DNA of 64,000 nt from Candidatus Zymogenaceae bacterium (GCA_016931225.1 JAFGFE010000019.1:61747-125746); one strand, 5' to 3'; numbered from the stretch's first letter, positions 34,407 to 43,853 are shown. Notes: generated by a model not told the origin, from the sequence alone. A program made the numbers and translations.

Positions 34407-34888
34407 AACGCATCTTTCTTCTTATGATGCTCTGCGCGGTGTGTCTGTGTCTTTTCGGCCGCGGCGCGGCGCAGGAACCCGATCCCGCCGCCCCTGAGAC
34501 GATACCGTTCGAGACGATCCTTACGGGATGGCATGCGAACGGCATCGTCGAGCGAACGGCACTGATCATCAACGACGACGACGGCTTTCTCTCCGTGTGG
34601 GAGATGATCGTCCGGGGCGACTTTCCGACTCCCACAGCACCCTCCATCGATTTTGAGACGACAACCGTCATCTTCGTCTCTTCGGGGGTGATGCCGTCGG
34701 GGGGGTATGACGTGGCGATCGAGCGGATCGTCGCCGTCGACGGCGGTCTGGAGGTTCACGTGCTCATGCTCGAGCCGCCGGAAGACGCCGCCGTGACGGC
34801 GGCTCTCACCCAGCCGTATCACGGGGTTATCCTGAGCAAAACGGACCTCCCCGTTGAGTTTCGGTGGGAAACCAGAGAATCATGGTAA
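34403..34888 (+). CDS. Secreted PrcB C-terminal-domain-like protein
   Basis: The 161-residue protein has a signal peptide (RIFLLMMLCAVCLCLFGRGAAQ) and one domain of about 120 residues. WEMIVRG and the DFETTTVIFVSSGVMPSGGYDVAIERI segment resemble the PrcB C-terminal domain of the prcAB protease complex in Treponema, where this domain lies next to a subtilisin-like protease. No protease is adjacent here. The start is GTG 34403, overlapping the preceding stop. A protein-interaction or inhibitor role in the periplasm is inferred. Confidence 0.6.
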   Translation: MKRIFLLMMLCAVCLCLFGRGAAQEPDPAAPETIPFETILTGWHANGIVERTALIINDDDGFLSVWEMIVRGDFPTPTAPSIDFETTTVIFVSSGVMPSGGYDVAIERIVAVDGGLEVHVLMLEPPEDAAVTAALTQPYHGVILSKTDLPVEFRWETRESW

Positions 34889-34931
34889 ATTATCCGTTGT
34901 AATCGGAGACTCGAGAGGATACAATCGAAAC

Positions 34932-35858
34932 ATGACTAAAAATGTTCCCGTGAAAAAGGGCGGCTCATCGCGAAAGGACCCCACCGCCCAGTATATCATC
35001 ATCCTGGGCGGCGTCGTGGTCGCCCTGGGCTTCGTGTCCCTGGTGCTGGATCTCTTCGGGCGATGGTTTTTCACGTCGGTCATCCTCACGGTCCTGGCGC
35101 TGGGGGGCATCATCTGGGGGAACCGCCTCTACGACGACGGCAAGGGCCCGTCGCCGGTGTTCGGCGGTGTGGTCATCTTCATCGCGGCGGTTCTGTTGGG
35201 ATTGGATATCGTCAGCATCAACAAGATGTTCGGCGAGCCTCTGCCCGCGGCGTCCTACATCCTCTTCATCGCCACCGCGATCTACTTCGTCTTGGCCTAT
35301 TTTTTCGCCAACCACCTGGTCCTGATTCTGGCAATCATCTCCCTGTTCAGTTACCTGGCGTACATCGGGGGCGGCTTCTGGGGGTGGCTCCCCTTCGTCA
35401 AGGGCGGCGTCAACAGCCACACCTACATCGCCCTGGCAAGCCCCCTGGTCATCCTCGCCGGATTCATTCAGGAGAAGTTCATCGACGCCGTCAGACGGGG
35501 ATTCGACTATTTCGATCGGGTCTACTACTTCATGGGATTTCTGTTCCTCAATACGTCGCTCTGGATGCTCTCCCTGTTCGGTCGTGATCTTGAGCTGTTC
35601 GGCTCCCGGGACACCATGGAGCTTATCCTCTTCACCGGTCTCTTTTTCCTCGCCAATATCGCCACCATCGTCTTCGGCGGGATAAAAAAAGACCGCTCCT
35701 TCGTCACCTTCGGGGCGATCTTCCTCACCCTCAATATCCTCACCCGCTTTACCGACCTCTTCTTCGAGGAGGTGGGCCGCTCGGCCCTTTTTATCTTCGC
35801 GGGCGCCCTGATGATCGTGGTGGGCCTGGTGCTGGAACGCCTGTTGAGAAACCGATGA
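34932..35858 (+). CDS. Polytopic membrane protein of unknown function (DUF2157-like)
   Basis: The 308-residue protein has a short hydrophilic basic N-terminus and about ten predicted membrane segments, beginning at YIIILGGVVVALGFVSLVLD and ending at LFIFAGALMIVVGLVLERLL. The pattern of short hydrophilic loops and the final VGRSALFIFAGALMIV...LE segment recall DUF2157/DUF4401 family proteins. No transporter motif is evident. ATG 34932 is supported by GAGAGGAT upstream. A terminator follows at 35886. Confidence 0.65.
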   Translation: MTKNVPVKKGGSSRKDPTAQYIIILGGVVVALGFVSLVLDLFGRWFFTSVILTVLALGGIIWGNRLYDDGKGPSPVFGGVVIFIAAVLLGLDIVSINKMFGEPLPAASYILFIATAIYFVLAYFFANHLVLILAIISLFSYLAYIGGGFWGWLPFVKGGVNSHTYIALASPLVILAGFIQEKFIDAVRRGFDYFDRVYYFMGFLFLNTSLWMLSLFGRDLELFGSRDTMELILFTGLFFLANIATIVFGGIKKDRSFVTFGAIFLTLNILTRFTDLFFEEVGRSALFIFAGALMIVVGLVLERLLRNR

Positions 35859-35885
35859 CATCACATCCAAATATCAGATAAAAGG

Positions 35886-35919
35886 AGCCGGCACCCGAAT
35901 TTGCGGATGCCGGCTTTTT
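35886..35919 (+). terminator. Rho-independent terminator
   Basis: AGCCGGCA (35886-35893) pairs with TGCCGGCT (35908-35915), followed by TTTT. Confidence 0.85.
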
Positions 35920-36000
35920 ATTGATTCGATTTTTTTCTCAATGCACCGAAAAAATCCCGGTGCGCATTCCCTTCCCATCCCTTCCCCTAGACCTCCGGAA

Positions 36001-36684
36001 TCAGGAGAGAAATTTACTCAGCTCATGCACCAGGAGATATTCGGGGGGCTCATCCTCCTGGATATCCGAAAACCTCGGAAGGTCGGTATAAAAAAAATTG
36101 TCCGTCACATCGTCGTTGACCCGGGAGACCTCCCCGGCCAGCACGTCCTCACCCTCGGCCCAGAAGCTGTGATAGAGAAACGGCGGGATGGTCAGGCTTT
36201 CCCCCGGCCCAAGCCTTATCACTCCCCCCGCCTCGCACGTGACCGTCCGGCCGTCCCCCTCGATACTGATCTCCAAATCCGAGTAGGACCGGCCGTCCGC
36301 TCCCGCCCAATACAGGCGAAAGAGAAGCTCCCCACCGCCCCGGTTGATGATGTCTTCCATCTTCGATGTGTGATAATGGGAGGGGCACTCCTGGCCCTCC
36401 CTCAGGTGGATGATCTTTTCGCAGTAGGTTTTCGCCTGGTCGTTTTGCGCCTTTGGAACGCCGTTCCTCAGGGTAAAGAGCAACAACCCCGTCTCGGAAA
36501 ATCTCCCCAGGCCGAAATCGGTCACGTCCCAGCCCAGGCCCGCCCCAATCGCGGATTCATACTCCTTTGCCATCGCCTTCCACTCGTCCGGCTTGATCCA
36601 GGCGAAGGGGGGAAGAAAGAAACGGTGCCGTCTGAAAAAGGCGATGCTCTCGGTGATAATGGTGTTGATTTCCGATCGTTTCAC
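36001..36684 (-). CDS. D-lyxose ketol-isomerase-like cupin protein
   Basis: The 227-residue protein resembles D-lyxose isomerases (DUF1498), which convert D-lyxose to D-xylulose and D-mannose to D-fructose in the cytoplasm with Mn2+. Metal-binding residues of the cupin core are visible in CPSHYHTSKMEDIINRGGG (His, His, Glu) and in LTIPPFLYHSFWAE (His). The N-terminal part has FAWIKPDEW and GLGWDVTDFGLG, characteristic of the family. It lies alone between a terminator and the C45 acyltransferase gene, which ends 68 bases upstream. Physiological sugar unknown. Confidence 0.82.
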   Translation of the reverse strand: MKRSEINTIITESIAFFRRHRFFLPPFAWIKPDEWKAMAKEYESAIGAGLGWDVTDFGLGRFSETGLLLFTLRNGVPKAQNDQAKTYCEKIIHLREGQECPSHYHTSKMEDIINRGGGELLFRLYWAGADGRSYSDLEISIEGDGRTVTCEAGGVIRLGPGESLTIPPFLYHSFWAEGEDVLAGEVSRVNDDVTDNFFYTDLPRFSDIQEDEPPEYLLVHELSKFLS

Positions 36685-36752
36685 GCCGCTCTCTTATTCT
36701 CACACACCCCGGTGTCTGTGGGGATTAGAAACCCATCACTCAACAAAAGGGC

Positions 36753-38645
36753 CTATTCAAACCCGCTCTCCAGGGAAAAGGCAATGGGGACCGTATCCAG
36801 GTCCTCGGGTGTAAACGGGGTCTCCATGCCCATCCGGGCGAGTGCCGCGACGAAGTAATTGATGGATGAAAAATAATCCTCGCCGCCGTTCTCGGACATC
36901 GCGATAACCTCCTCGTACATGGTGACGGCGTTCTCCCGTTTTCCGGCCATATCATAGGCCTGTCCCAGCAGCAGGTACGTCTGGGCTCGCTCATTGGGGG
37001 ACTGGAGAAACTCAAGGGATCGAGACAGCACCCCCAGCGCCTCCCGGTACTTCCCCTGGTGGATGAGAATCCTCCCCGCCATCCGGTAATAGATCGGCTC
37101 CGTCGGATCGATTGTTATCGCCTCGGCGAGGTAGGAAAGCACCGTCTCCTTGTTTGCGGGATCATCCGTGTAGGCCAGATACGCCTCCATATACGCCGTG
37201 AGGGCCTCCCGGCGATAATCCGCCTCCCACTCGTATCCGGCGAGTATCTCCGGATCCACGGGGGTGAACTCCCCCGAGAACCCGGCCTCGAAGTCAAACC
37301 CCACATATGGATTGGTGCACGCCGGCTCCTCTCCTGTGGCCACCCAGAAGCGGCCGTCACCCGGGGAGAACACCGCCGAGGTGACGTTGTTGTCCGAACA
37401 GACCGTGATGCCGGTGCCTCGCTCCCGACCCATGATGATATCGTGATGATCGCTCATGAAGCGCGCCGCCAGCTCCGGCGTGACCTTCCCGTGATGCTCG
37501 AGCAGAAGCTCTTTCAGGCGGAGATGCCTGCCGGCGAGGTTTCGCATCACCAGGTTATAGCGGATCATCAGGTCCCGCGGCTCAAGGTCATCGGTGGTGG
37601 CGTAATTCGTCAGGGCAATGATATCGTCTTCCATCTCCCGCACCCCCAGCACCTCCGGCGAAGATTCCGCCACCACCCCGCGGCCATCCTTTCCGTCGGC
37701 GATCATCAGGGCGAAGCACCCTCCCCGGGGCGTGTCTTCCAGTATCTTCAGGGCGTCGTCGATGGTGTGCGCCTTTCGCATGATCTCGTTTTCAAAGACG
37801 GTAAACGAGACCCCGTCGGGCCGCGCCCCGTCAAAAGCCATGAAGTGTCCCCCCACGATGATCCCCGCCTCGTTCATGGCGGAGTTGCACTTGATGAGGC
37901 CGGCGGTGGAAATCTTCACATAACGAAGACCGTCCGCCGGTTCGTAGAAGAAGATGGTCTGATACCGCCCCCATCGACCCTGGCCGGAATAATCGGTGTT
38001 GCGGCCGAAGACGAGCGAGCCGTCCAGAGTGGCGGTGCCTGCGGCAATAAAGCTGGAGCATTCCGCCACGTTTTCCGCGGCAAGACCCAGATCAAGCGCC
38101 TTTTCGGCAATCACCCCCGGCACCATGGCCATGGAGAGGTCCGAAAGAAAATTCGCCACAAACACGTCACGGTAGGAAAGACCCGCGCCGTCGGCGATGC
38201 CGGCGATCTCTTCCAGGTATTCGGGGGGCGTGTTCTTTTCTATGGGGCGATAAACGGTTATTTCCAGATACATGGTGATCAGCTTTATCAGGACGGCGGG
38301 TTTGTCCGCGAAGGAGGGATTGTGCCCGATGGGGTCAGAAAATATCGGTAAGACGCCGGCGGCGATCTCGTCGGCCATGAGAATCCCGTGCTGATACCCC
38401 ATCTCGTAGGGGGTGCCCGAAAGGTGAAGCACGTAATTATCCCGCTCCACCCGGAGCCAGCCGTCGCCGAAGGTACGTTCGTCGCCCGTGTCGATCAGCT
38501 CGGTGTTCTTCAATCCCGTGACGACTTCTTCTCCGGGCCGATAGGCGCTTCCATCGGAGACGGTCAGTATTTGAACCACAACACATCCGATCACAAGAAG
38601 CAGGATCACCGCAACTATCGGCACCACGATCGCCTTTTTCATCAT
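36753..38645 (-). CDS. C45-type autoproteolytic acyltransferase/hydrolase with TPR tail
   Basis: The 630-residue protein starts with a membrane anchor (about residues 4-24). Its core resembles acyl-CoA:6-APA acyltransferase: YEMGYQHG, the predicted self-cleavage site before Cys196 in VAECSSFIAAG, then LVFGRNTDYSG and AGIIVGGHFMAFDG. In relatives the freed Cys is the N-terminal nucleophile. The last 170 residues hold several TPR-like helices (EPIYYRMAGRILIHQGKYREALGVL and following). ATG 38645 has AAAGGA five bases ahead. The substrate may be a cell-wall or lipid-derived amide, unknown. Cleavage would detach the membrane-anchored segment from the catalytic chain. Confidence 0.85.
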   Translation of the reverse strand: MMKKAIVVPIVAVILLLVIGCVVVQILTVSDGSAYRPGEEVVTGLKNTELIDTGDERTFGDGWLRVERDNYVLHLSGTPYEMGYQHGILMADEIAAGVLPIFSDPIGHNPSFADKPAVLIKLITMYLEITVYRPIEKNTPPEYLEEIAGIADGAGLSYRDVFVANFLSDLSMAMVPGVIAEKALDLGLAAENVAECSSFIAAGTATLDGSLVFGRNTDYSGQGRWGRYQTIFFYEPADGLRYVKISTAGLIKCNSAMNEAGIIVGGHFMAFDGARPDGVSFTVFENEIMRKAHTIDDALKILEDTPRGGCFALMIADGKDGRGVVAESSPEVLGVREMEDDIIALTNYATTDDLEPRDLMIRYNLVMRNLAGRHLRLKELLLEHHGKVTPELAARFMSDHHDIIMGRERGTGITVCSDNNVTSAVFSPGDGRFWVATGEEPACTNPYVGFDFEAGFSGEFTPVDPEILAGYEWEADYRREALTAYMEAYLAYTDDPANKETVLSYLAEAITIDPTEPIYYRMAGRILIHQGKYREALGVLSRSLEFLQSPNERAQTYLLLGQAYDMAGKRENAVTMYEEVIAMSENGGEDYFSSINYFVAALARMGMETPFTPEDLDTVPIAFSLESGFE

Positions 38646-38735
38646 GTATCCTTTCTCAAACGGTTTCTGCCGCTGTACGCTCTCTTGCACGCACCGGTGT
38701 AATTGGAACCGCTTCGTGTCCCGCGTTCGACTCGC

Positions 38736-39524
38736 CTATCGTTCGCTCAGTGCCCGGATTATTTTTTCAGACCATCCAACGAGCGCCTCGATCTGTTCGA
38801 CCTTTTTTATCATCGGCTCGATGTGTATCGCCAGCCCGCCGGGAGTTACGGCCATGTTGATGATCGTCTTCCCCTGAAGCTCCAGGAGAAGAGAGGTGAT
38901 CTCCTCATTCAACAGGACCCCCCGTGCACCGTCTTCATCCTCGGAAAACACGGTGACTTTTTTTGAGAATTCCGGGAATTCTCTCTCGGTTTCGACGAAC
39001 GAGACGTCCCGTACCCCGAAGAGGTGTGACAGCAGCATCTCGATCATCTTCCTGCCCACCGAACCTCCCAAAGGAAACTTCGGCGTCAGGAACGTTCGTC
39101 CGGAAAGCGGAAGAGGGGAAAAAACGACCAGGGAATGACGCGGGGTGCCTTCACTGGTGCTGTCGCTGTCGGTAACGTCCGGGCTCTGGGTAAAGAAATA
39201 CCCCTCCCCCTGGGGAAGGGGAACCTTCATGATGTCCTCGATATCGCCGTGTACCGGCAGGTTCATCTGCTCGACAAACCTCCGGGCGAGGGAGCCGTCC
39301 GTGTCCTCGGGCTGTATACTCAATCCCCGAGAGTCGGCGAACGCATAAAGCGCTTTTTTATGTCTCGGCGTAAAAAAGGTGGGGCGGAAAGACCGGGCGG
39401 CGTTAGAGTCTGGGGAAATGATTCTCGACCGTCGGGAGAGAAGGAAGTAGAGAAGAAGAGGCACCCCGATCGCAAGGGCGGCGTACAGAATAACTGCATT
39501 CAAAGAGTGCGCGTCCCACTGCAT
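38736..39524 (-). CDS. Unrecognised single-span membrane protein
   Basis: The 262-residue protein is not recognised. A membrane segment lies at about residues 7-29, followed by a basic RRSR stop-transfer stretch and a cytoplasmic or periplasmic region with mixed alpha/beta character. The segment FPLGGSVGRKMIEMLLSHLFG and the last 50 residues (LQGKTIINMAVTPGGLAIHIEPMIKKVEQIEALVGWSEKI) look folded and might be a small ligand-binding domain. A possible promoter precedes it. It ends 90 bases before the C45 gene start, so the two might share a transcript. Confidence 0.6.
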   Translation of the reverse strand: MQWDAHSLNAVILYAALAIGVPLLLYFLLSRRSRIISPDSNAARSFRPTFFTPRHKKALYAFADSRGLSIQPEDTDGSLARRFVEQMNLPVHGDIEDIMKVPLPQGEGYFFTQSPDVTDSDSTSEGTPRHSLVVFSPLPLSGRTFLTPKFPLGGSVGRKMIEMLLSHLFGVRDVSFVETEREFPEFSKKVTVFSEDEDGARGVLLNEEITSLLLELQGKTIINMAVTPGGLAIHIEPMIKKVEQIEALVGWSEKIIRALSER

Positions 39525-39560
39525 ATCACTCGATCCTGTTGTGTGATTATCTATAAACTA

Positions 39561-39589
39561 TATATACATTACCCCGAATATAAAATCAA
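39561..39589 (-). promoter_or_regulatory. Possible promoter for the membrane protein gene at 38736
   Basis: On the minus strand TTGATT (39584-39589), 17-base spacer, TATATA (39561-39566), 37 bases before the ATG at 39524. Match is moderate. Confidence 0.4.
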
Positions 39590-39741
39590 CCGGGAAACAC
39601 ACGACCACATCGATTTCGAACGATACCGTCGGTTATTTCCGCATCTTTGGAACGCCGTGAATTGGCAGCCGAATCGTATCCGGATTCGACCGGCCCCTAA
39701 GTGATGGGGGCACGGCGATTCGCCGGACTATTTTTATGCCG

Positions 39742-40599
39742 TTATTGTTCCGCCACCTCGGCCCACGCGTCCCGGATGACCACGTCTCCTCGATCCACCC
39801 GGGCCTCGAGATCGATGATCAGTCTCCCGTCCTTTCTTTCCCGGAGCCAGCCGGTGGTGGTCACCGTGTCTCCGGGCAGCACGTTCCGGGAAAACCGCAC
39901 CTTCAGCTTCTTGAGACGGGTGGGGTCTTTACTGCATGCGTTATCCACCACCGCTTTCTGGACGAACGCCATGGTGCACAGTCCCTGCAGGATGATGCCC
40001 CCAAGTCCCACCTTGACTGCGAAATCGGGATCCACGTGAATCGGGTTGTGATCGCCCGAGGGTTCCGCGTATATGTATGTCTGTCCCTTTTTCACCGGCA
40101 TATCCTGGGTAAAGAGGACCTCGCCCCGCTTCGGCTCCTCGATTTTGTCCTTCTTTTTTTTCGGGGCGTTCGGATTTCTCTCGAAAAAGCCGATGACCTG
40201 GCTGACCACCAGCTCATCCTCCTCGGTAAAGCTGTCGACCTTTATCTCCAGAAGCTCCCCTGTGCCCTTGTCGATAATATCCTTGAGCGTCGCCCAGGAT
40301 TTCATCTTCGCTCCCGGAATAAGCGGGCGCTCCCACTCGAAATACTGCTCTCCGTGAACCACATAGGCCCAGTTGAGCCCCAGGTCCGGCTCCTTGATCA
40401 CCTCCAGCACCCCCAGGGCGCCCAGGTCCTTGCTAACTGCATACAGCGGCGGTGCGACGGTCCCGCCGGGCCGGGAGCCGTCGATATACGCCTCGTTGTC
40501 ATCATTGGTGGCAAGGGCGTAGTACATCGCCTCCCGGGGCACCACTTCTCCGTCGATGGGTCCGTAGGTTGCGCCTATCAGGGATCTGTTCATGGCCAT
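39742..40599 (-). CDS. Double-hotdog MaoC-type acyl dehydratase/hydratase
   Basis: The 285-residue protein has two hotdog folds. The N-terminal half (about 1-140) is a FAS1-type dehydratase-like domain with HGEQYFEWERPLIPG. The C-terminal half is a MaoC domain with the catalytic signature YAEPSGDHNPIHVDPDFAVKVGLGGIILQGL (Asp and His conserved). It hydrates trans-2-enoyl-CoA or dehydrates 3-hydroxyacyl thioesters in fatty acid metabolism. AAGGAG lies nine bases before ATG 40599. A probable promoter is at 40642-40670. Confidence 0.88.
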   Translation of the reverse strand: MAMNRSLIGATYGPIDGEVVPREAMYYALATNDDNEAYIDGSRPGGTVAPPLYAVSKDLGALGVLEVIKEPDLGLNWAYVVHGEQYFEWERPLIPGAKMKSWATLKDIIDKGTGELLEIKVDSFTEEDELVVSQVIGFFERNPNAPKKKKDKIEEPKRGEVLFTQDMPVKKGQTYIYAEPSGDHNPIHVDPDFAVKVGLGGIILQGLCTMAFVQKAVVDNACSKDPTRLKKLKVRFSRNVLPGDTVTTTGWLRERKDGRLIIDLEARVDRGDVVIRDAWAEVAEQ

Positions 40600-40641
40600 A
40601 TGTCGTACTCCTTAAAAGAGGCCGATTATTTTTATATACGT

Positions 40642-40670
40642 GATGTATCAAATCACGACACCCCTGTCAA
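40642..40670 (-). promoter_or_regulatory. Probable promoter for the MaoC-type gene
   Basis: On the minus strand TTGACA (40665-40670), 17-base spacer, TACATC (40642-40647). It is divergent from the plus-strand candidate at 40689. Confidence 0.5.
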
Positions 40671-40688
40671 GACGAAGAGGGTATTCAA

Positions 40689-40717
40689 TTGACACCGATA
40701 GAGGAGCATGGTAGCGT
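40689..40717 (+). promoter_or_regulatory. Probable promoter for the small lipoprotein gene
   Basis: TTGACA (40689-40694), 17-base spacer, TAGCGT (40712-40717), 29 bases before ATG 40747. Only 18 bases separate this -35 box from the divergent one. Confidence 0.45.
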
Positions 40718-40746
40718 ATCGGTGTACCTCATATGCGAGGGGAACA

Positions 40747-41238
40747 ATGAGCATTCCGTTACATCATCGGCTCCGCATCCCGGCCGTCCTTCTCCTGGTC
40801 GCTTCCATCATGCTCTCTGTAGTCTCGTGCCGAAAGAGTCTCTCGGACGAGGATCTGATTCGGGGAATAATCGAGAGCGCCGCCCGGGCCGCCGTTGAAA
40901 AGGACATCAAGGGCGTCACCGAGCACGTATCGGACTCATACAAAGATGAGTACGGCAACGACCGGGACGCCCTGAAGGGATTGTTATTCGTCTATTTCAG
41001 ACAGTACGACCGCATCAATGTGTACATCCGGGATACCGAGATCACCGTGGAGGGGGATCGGGCCGAGGCGGCCGTGAAGGTGGTATTTACCGGCGGGGAG
41101 ACTCTGGAGGAAATCGGCGATGTGGTGCCCAGCTCCGGCGGCGGATATCTGCTGGAGATAAAACTGGAGAGGGAAGACGGCGAATGGAAGGCGGTGCGCA
41201 GCCGCTGGACGGATATCGGCTTCATGGAAGCCCTCTGA
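40747..41238 (+). CDS. Small lipoprotein with a probable NTF2-like domain
   Basis: The 163-residue protein has a lipoprotein signal (lipobox VVSC, Cys at about residue 28), then a domain of about 130 residues. LIRGIIESAARAAVEKDIKGVTEHVSDSY and DRAEAAVKVVFTGGE.., together with KLEREDGEWKAVRSRW, fit the NTF2/SnoaL-like fold (helices then a curved sheet). It would be anchored to the outer membrane or inner-membrane surface. No catalytic site is visible. GAGGGG precedes ATG 40747. Confidence 0.65.
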   Translation: MSIPLHHRLRIPAVLLLVASIMLSVVSCRKSLSDEDLIRGIIESAARAAVEKDIKGVTEHVSDSYKDEYGNDRDALKGLLFVYFRQYDRINVYIRDTEITVEGDRAEAAVKVVFTGGETLEEIGDVVPSSGGGYLLEIKLEREDGEWKAVRSRWTDIGFMEAL

Positions 41239-41373
41239 GGAGTGGCATAATCAGTACAAAAGACGGGGTCCGGGGTCGACATCGGCGTGATCTTTCGCTT
41301 CCCGAAGAACGACTCCCGGATGTTCGAAGGCACTCATCATACGCGGCGTGACCCGCTTCTTTTGCATATCCCC

Positions 41374-43284
41374 CTATGCTCCTCCCCTGAGCTTTCTCAC
41401 ATCCCCCACCCGCATGGTCACCTTCTGGCTGTCGAAATACTCCAACAAGGGGATGGTATACTTCCGGGTGGAGCCGGTCATCTCCTTGAATTCCTGGGTG
41501 GTCAGATCGCCCTTTTCCTTCAAAAAAGCCACAAGGCGATCTTTCAGGTCATCCATCCGATCGACGTCGAAATAGAGGGTGTCCTTTACCCTCACGATGC
41601 TTCCATCATGGGAGACGGCCGCAAGCAGTTTTTTTATATCCTGTTCGGGACTCCCCAGGGCTCCCGCCAATTCCTGGGTGCTCGGGGGCGACAGGCCCCC
41701 GGCACGAATCAGCTCCACCGCCCGTGAGGCGATGTGTGTCTCGTCATCCTTCATGGATACCTTGTGACCGGCAAGAGCCACAATATCACCGGAAAGCGTA
41801 ATCCGCCTCTTTTCCGTGAGATCACTCAAAAGCCGTGCCATGAGCTTCGCGTCCACGCCCCAGGGCATTTTAGAGAGCAGCTCCTCCTTGGATATGCCCG
41901 GCAGGGTTGGCTGCGCCTTATGATGGACCTCGAGTCGGCCGAGAAGGAGATCCGAGAGACGCTTCGCCTCTTCCCGTGCGATATACCGAAACCTGTCGGC
42001 GTCCACGACCACTGCGGCGCCGGCGTCCGCCAGGTTCCGCAGAAATTCCCGGGACTGCTCTTCCGGAATGCCCACCCACGCCGCCATCGCCTTCGCCGTC
42101 GCCCCGGGGGCGCCCGCGTCTTTCAAAAATATTTCGATTCGCTCGGCATATCCGCCGCCCACCAGCCGCTCAATATTTTTCAGCACGTCTTCTGAAAACC
42201 GCTTGTGCTTTTTCGGGTGTGCATTGAGCACCTCGCCGCCGCCGACGGTCGTCACTGGCGAAAGCGACCTGAGGACGAATCGATCCCCCGGAATCAAAAC
42301 CGCCGGCTCCGTCAGCCGCACCTGGACCGGGGCTTCGTCCCCCGGTTCCAGAACATCCCGATCAAGCAGGACGACATGCGCCATGATTTCGCTGGTGCCG
42401 GCGTGAAAGCGCGCCCTCGTCCGGTTTTTCAGGGGCGGCGCGCCCGCCAGGTTCATGAGCATCACATCCGCCATGTAGGTCGGCTCGATCGTGCCGGGGG
42501 AGATCAGCACATCTCCCCGCTCCAGTTGATCCCGACTCACCCCGGAGAGATTCAGAGCCGTTCGGGAGCCTGCCACCGCCTCCGGTTTCTGCTCGCCGTG
42601 AATCTGTATGCCCCGAACCTTGGCGTGGACGCCCTTGGGCATGACGGCGACCTCCTCCCCCGCCTTGACGCCGCCGGAAAGCAGCGTGCCGGTAATCACC
42701 GTGCCGAATCCCTTCATGGTAAATACTCGGTCCACCGGCAGCCGAAACGTCCCCGACGTCCGCCTCGCCTTCACACGCCCCGCCAGCTCATCCAGAACGG
42801 ACACGAGGCGGTCCATCCCCGTCCTTTCGGTTGAAGACACCCGTACCATCGGGGCTCCCTCCAGAAATGTCCCGGAGACGAATTCGACCAGTTCCTCCTC
42901 GACGAGACCTGTGAAATCGTCGTCCGCGAGGTCCGTTTTGGTGATGACCACAAGCCCGGTGTTGACATCCAGGAGCTTGAGGATATTGAGATGCTCGACG
43001 GTCTGGGGCATTACCCCTTCATCCGCCGCCACCACCAAGGCCACCACATCGATGCCCCCGGCCCCTGCGACCATGTTTTTCACGAATCTCTCGTGCCCCG
43101 GAACATCCACGATCCCCAGGCGAATGCCCGAGGGGAGATCCAGGTGGGCGAAGCCGAGCTCGATGGTAATGCCCCGCTCTTTTTCTTCCTTAAGCCTGTC
43201 GGTATCGATGCCGGTGAGGGCGTAAATCAAAGACGTCTTCCCGTGATCGATATGTCCCGCCGTACCCAGTATGAGTTGTTTCAT
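41374..43284 (-). CDS. selB: Selenocysteine-specific translation elongation factor SelB
   Basis: The 636-residue GTPase delivers Sec-tRNA to UGA codons that carry a SECIS hairpin. The GTPase domain has [14 protein letters not shown] (P-loop), [12 protein letters not shown] (G3) and TKTDLADD (G4). EF-Tu-like domains II and III follow, and about 240 C-terminal residues form the winged-helix domains that bind SECIS RNA. The start ATG 43284 is two codons inside a TTG-initiated alternative. No selA, selD or tRNA-Sec is in the window, and I found no obvious in-frame UGA selenoprotein here. Confidence 0.93.
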   Translation of the reverse strand: MKQLILGTAGHIDHGKTSLIYALTGIDTDRLKEEKERGITIELGFAHLDLPSGIRLGIVDVPGHERFVKNMVAGAGGIDVVALVVAADEGVMPQTVEHLNILKLLDVNTGLVVITKTDLADDDFTGLVEEELVEFVSGTFLEGAPMVRVSSTERTGMDRLVSVLDELAGRVKARRTSGTFRLPVDRVFTMKGFGTVITGTLLSGGVKAGEEVAVMPKGVHAKVRGIQIHGEQKPEAVAGSRTALNLSGVSRDQLERGDVLISPGTIEPTYMADVMLMNLAGAPPLKNRTRARFHAGTSEIMAHVVLLDRDVLEPGDEAPVQVRLTEPAVLIPGDRFVLRSLSPVTTVGGGEVLNAHPKKHKRFSEDVLKNIERLVGGGYAERIEIFLKDAGAPGATAKAMAAWVGIPEEQSREFLRNLADAGAAVVVDADRFRYIAREEAKRLSDLLLGRLEVHHKAQPTLPGISKEELLSKMPWGVDAKLMARLLSDLTEKRRITLSGDIVALAGHKVSMKDDETHIASRAVELIRAGGLSPPSTQELAGALGSPEQDIKKLLAAVSHDGSIVRVKDTLYFDVDRMDDLKDRLVAFLKEKGDLTTQEFKEMTGSTRKYTIPLLEYFDSQKVTMRVGDVRKLRGGA

Positions 43285-43322
43285 CCTCAATAATCCGAAA
43301 ACGATAGTGCGATTATTTTTAG

Positions 43323-43328
43323 ATTATA
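43323..43328 (-). promoter_or_regulatory. Perfect -10 box (TATAAT) for selB
   Basis: On the minus strand TATAAT lies about 40 bases before the selB start. Its -35 region (TGGTCT at 17 bases) is poor, so it may need an activator. Confidence 0.45.
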
Positions 43329-43670
43329 GCAAATGACGCCCCGAAAGACCACAAAAGAGGCATATGAGAAGAGGCGCATATCGGCCGACGGCGACGAACA
43401 CGCCATACGGACATACTCTTCACCACATAACCACATATTATATATGCCCCGTATGGACGAAGACGCTCAACATCCGGTCGTTTCCCACACGACCGATGCA
43501 CGAACACATCAGAGCCCATAGGACAATCCTTAAAAACCCTTTTTGGCGCCCATTTCGATCCTTCTCAAACCTTTTTCTTCATAAAAAAAGAGTATTTTAC
43601 AGGAAAACAAAGGGTATTATTCTCATAAATACACATTTTTTTCCCATAGAAATACTGTGTTCACCCTATT

Positions 43671-43684
43671 TACCTGGACAGGTA
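43671..43684. promoter_or_regulatory. Operator-like palindrome TACCTGGACAGGTA
   Basis: Six-base perfect arms around two bases, in the region upstream of the hemerythrin gene. It could bind a dimeric regulator; the regulator is not known. Confidence 0.4.
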
Positions 43685-43825
43685 TTGTTTGTATGCTGTA
43701 TGTGCAAAGAAATAAAAACGGGTCGTCAAAAAAAAAATTCTTAATTTTGTTACCTTCGTCACATATCGGATGTCTAATACAGGGTATAAAAAACGTACAA
43801 AGATGATAAAAACGCATAGATACCA

Positions 43826-43853
43826 TTGACTTCGAAAAAACAGTAATTATGTT
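43826..43853 (+). promoter_or_regulatory. Probable promoter for the hemerythrin-domain gene
   Basis: TTGACT (43826-43831), 16-base spacer, TATGTT (43848-43853), about 80 bases before ATG 43935. Confidence 0.5.

Noticed and set aside
34965..35870. Open frame of 301 codons on the minus strand rich in Glu, Asp and Gln
   Set aside because: It mirrors the hydrophobic codons of the membrane protein gene on the other strand, which explains its composition.
35943..35963. Inverted repeat GCACCG/CGGTGC as a terminator for the D-lyxose isomerase-like gene
   Set aside because: No T-run follows on the minus strand; the A/T-rich loop is not enough.
41239..41373. A tRNA-Sec gene next to selB, prompted by a GGATGTTCGAAGGC stretch
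   Set aside because: I could not form an acceptor stem, a UCA anticodon arm or a long variable arm around it.
43364..43744. Open frame of 126 codons on the plus strand before the hemerythrin gene
   Set aside because: No ribosome site or motif and the composition looks non-coding.
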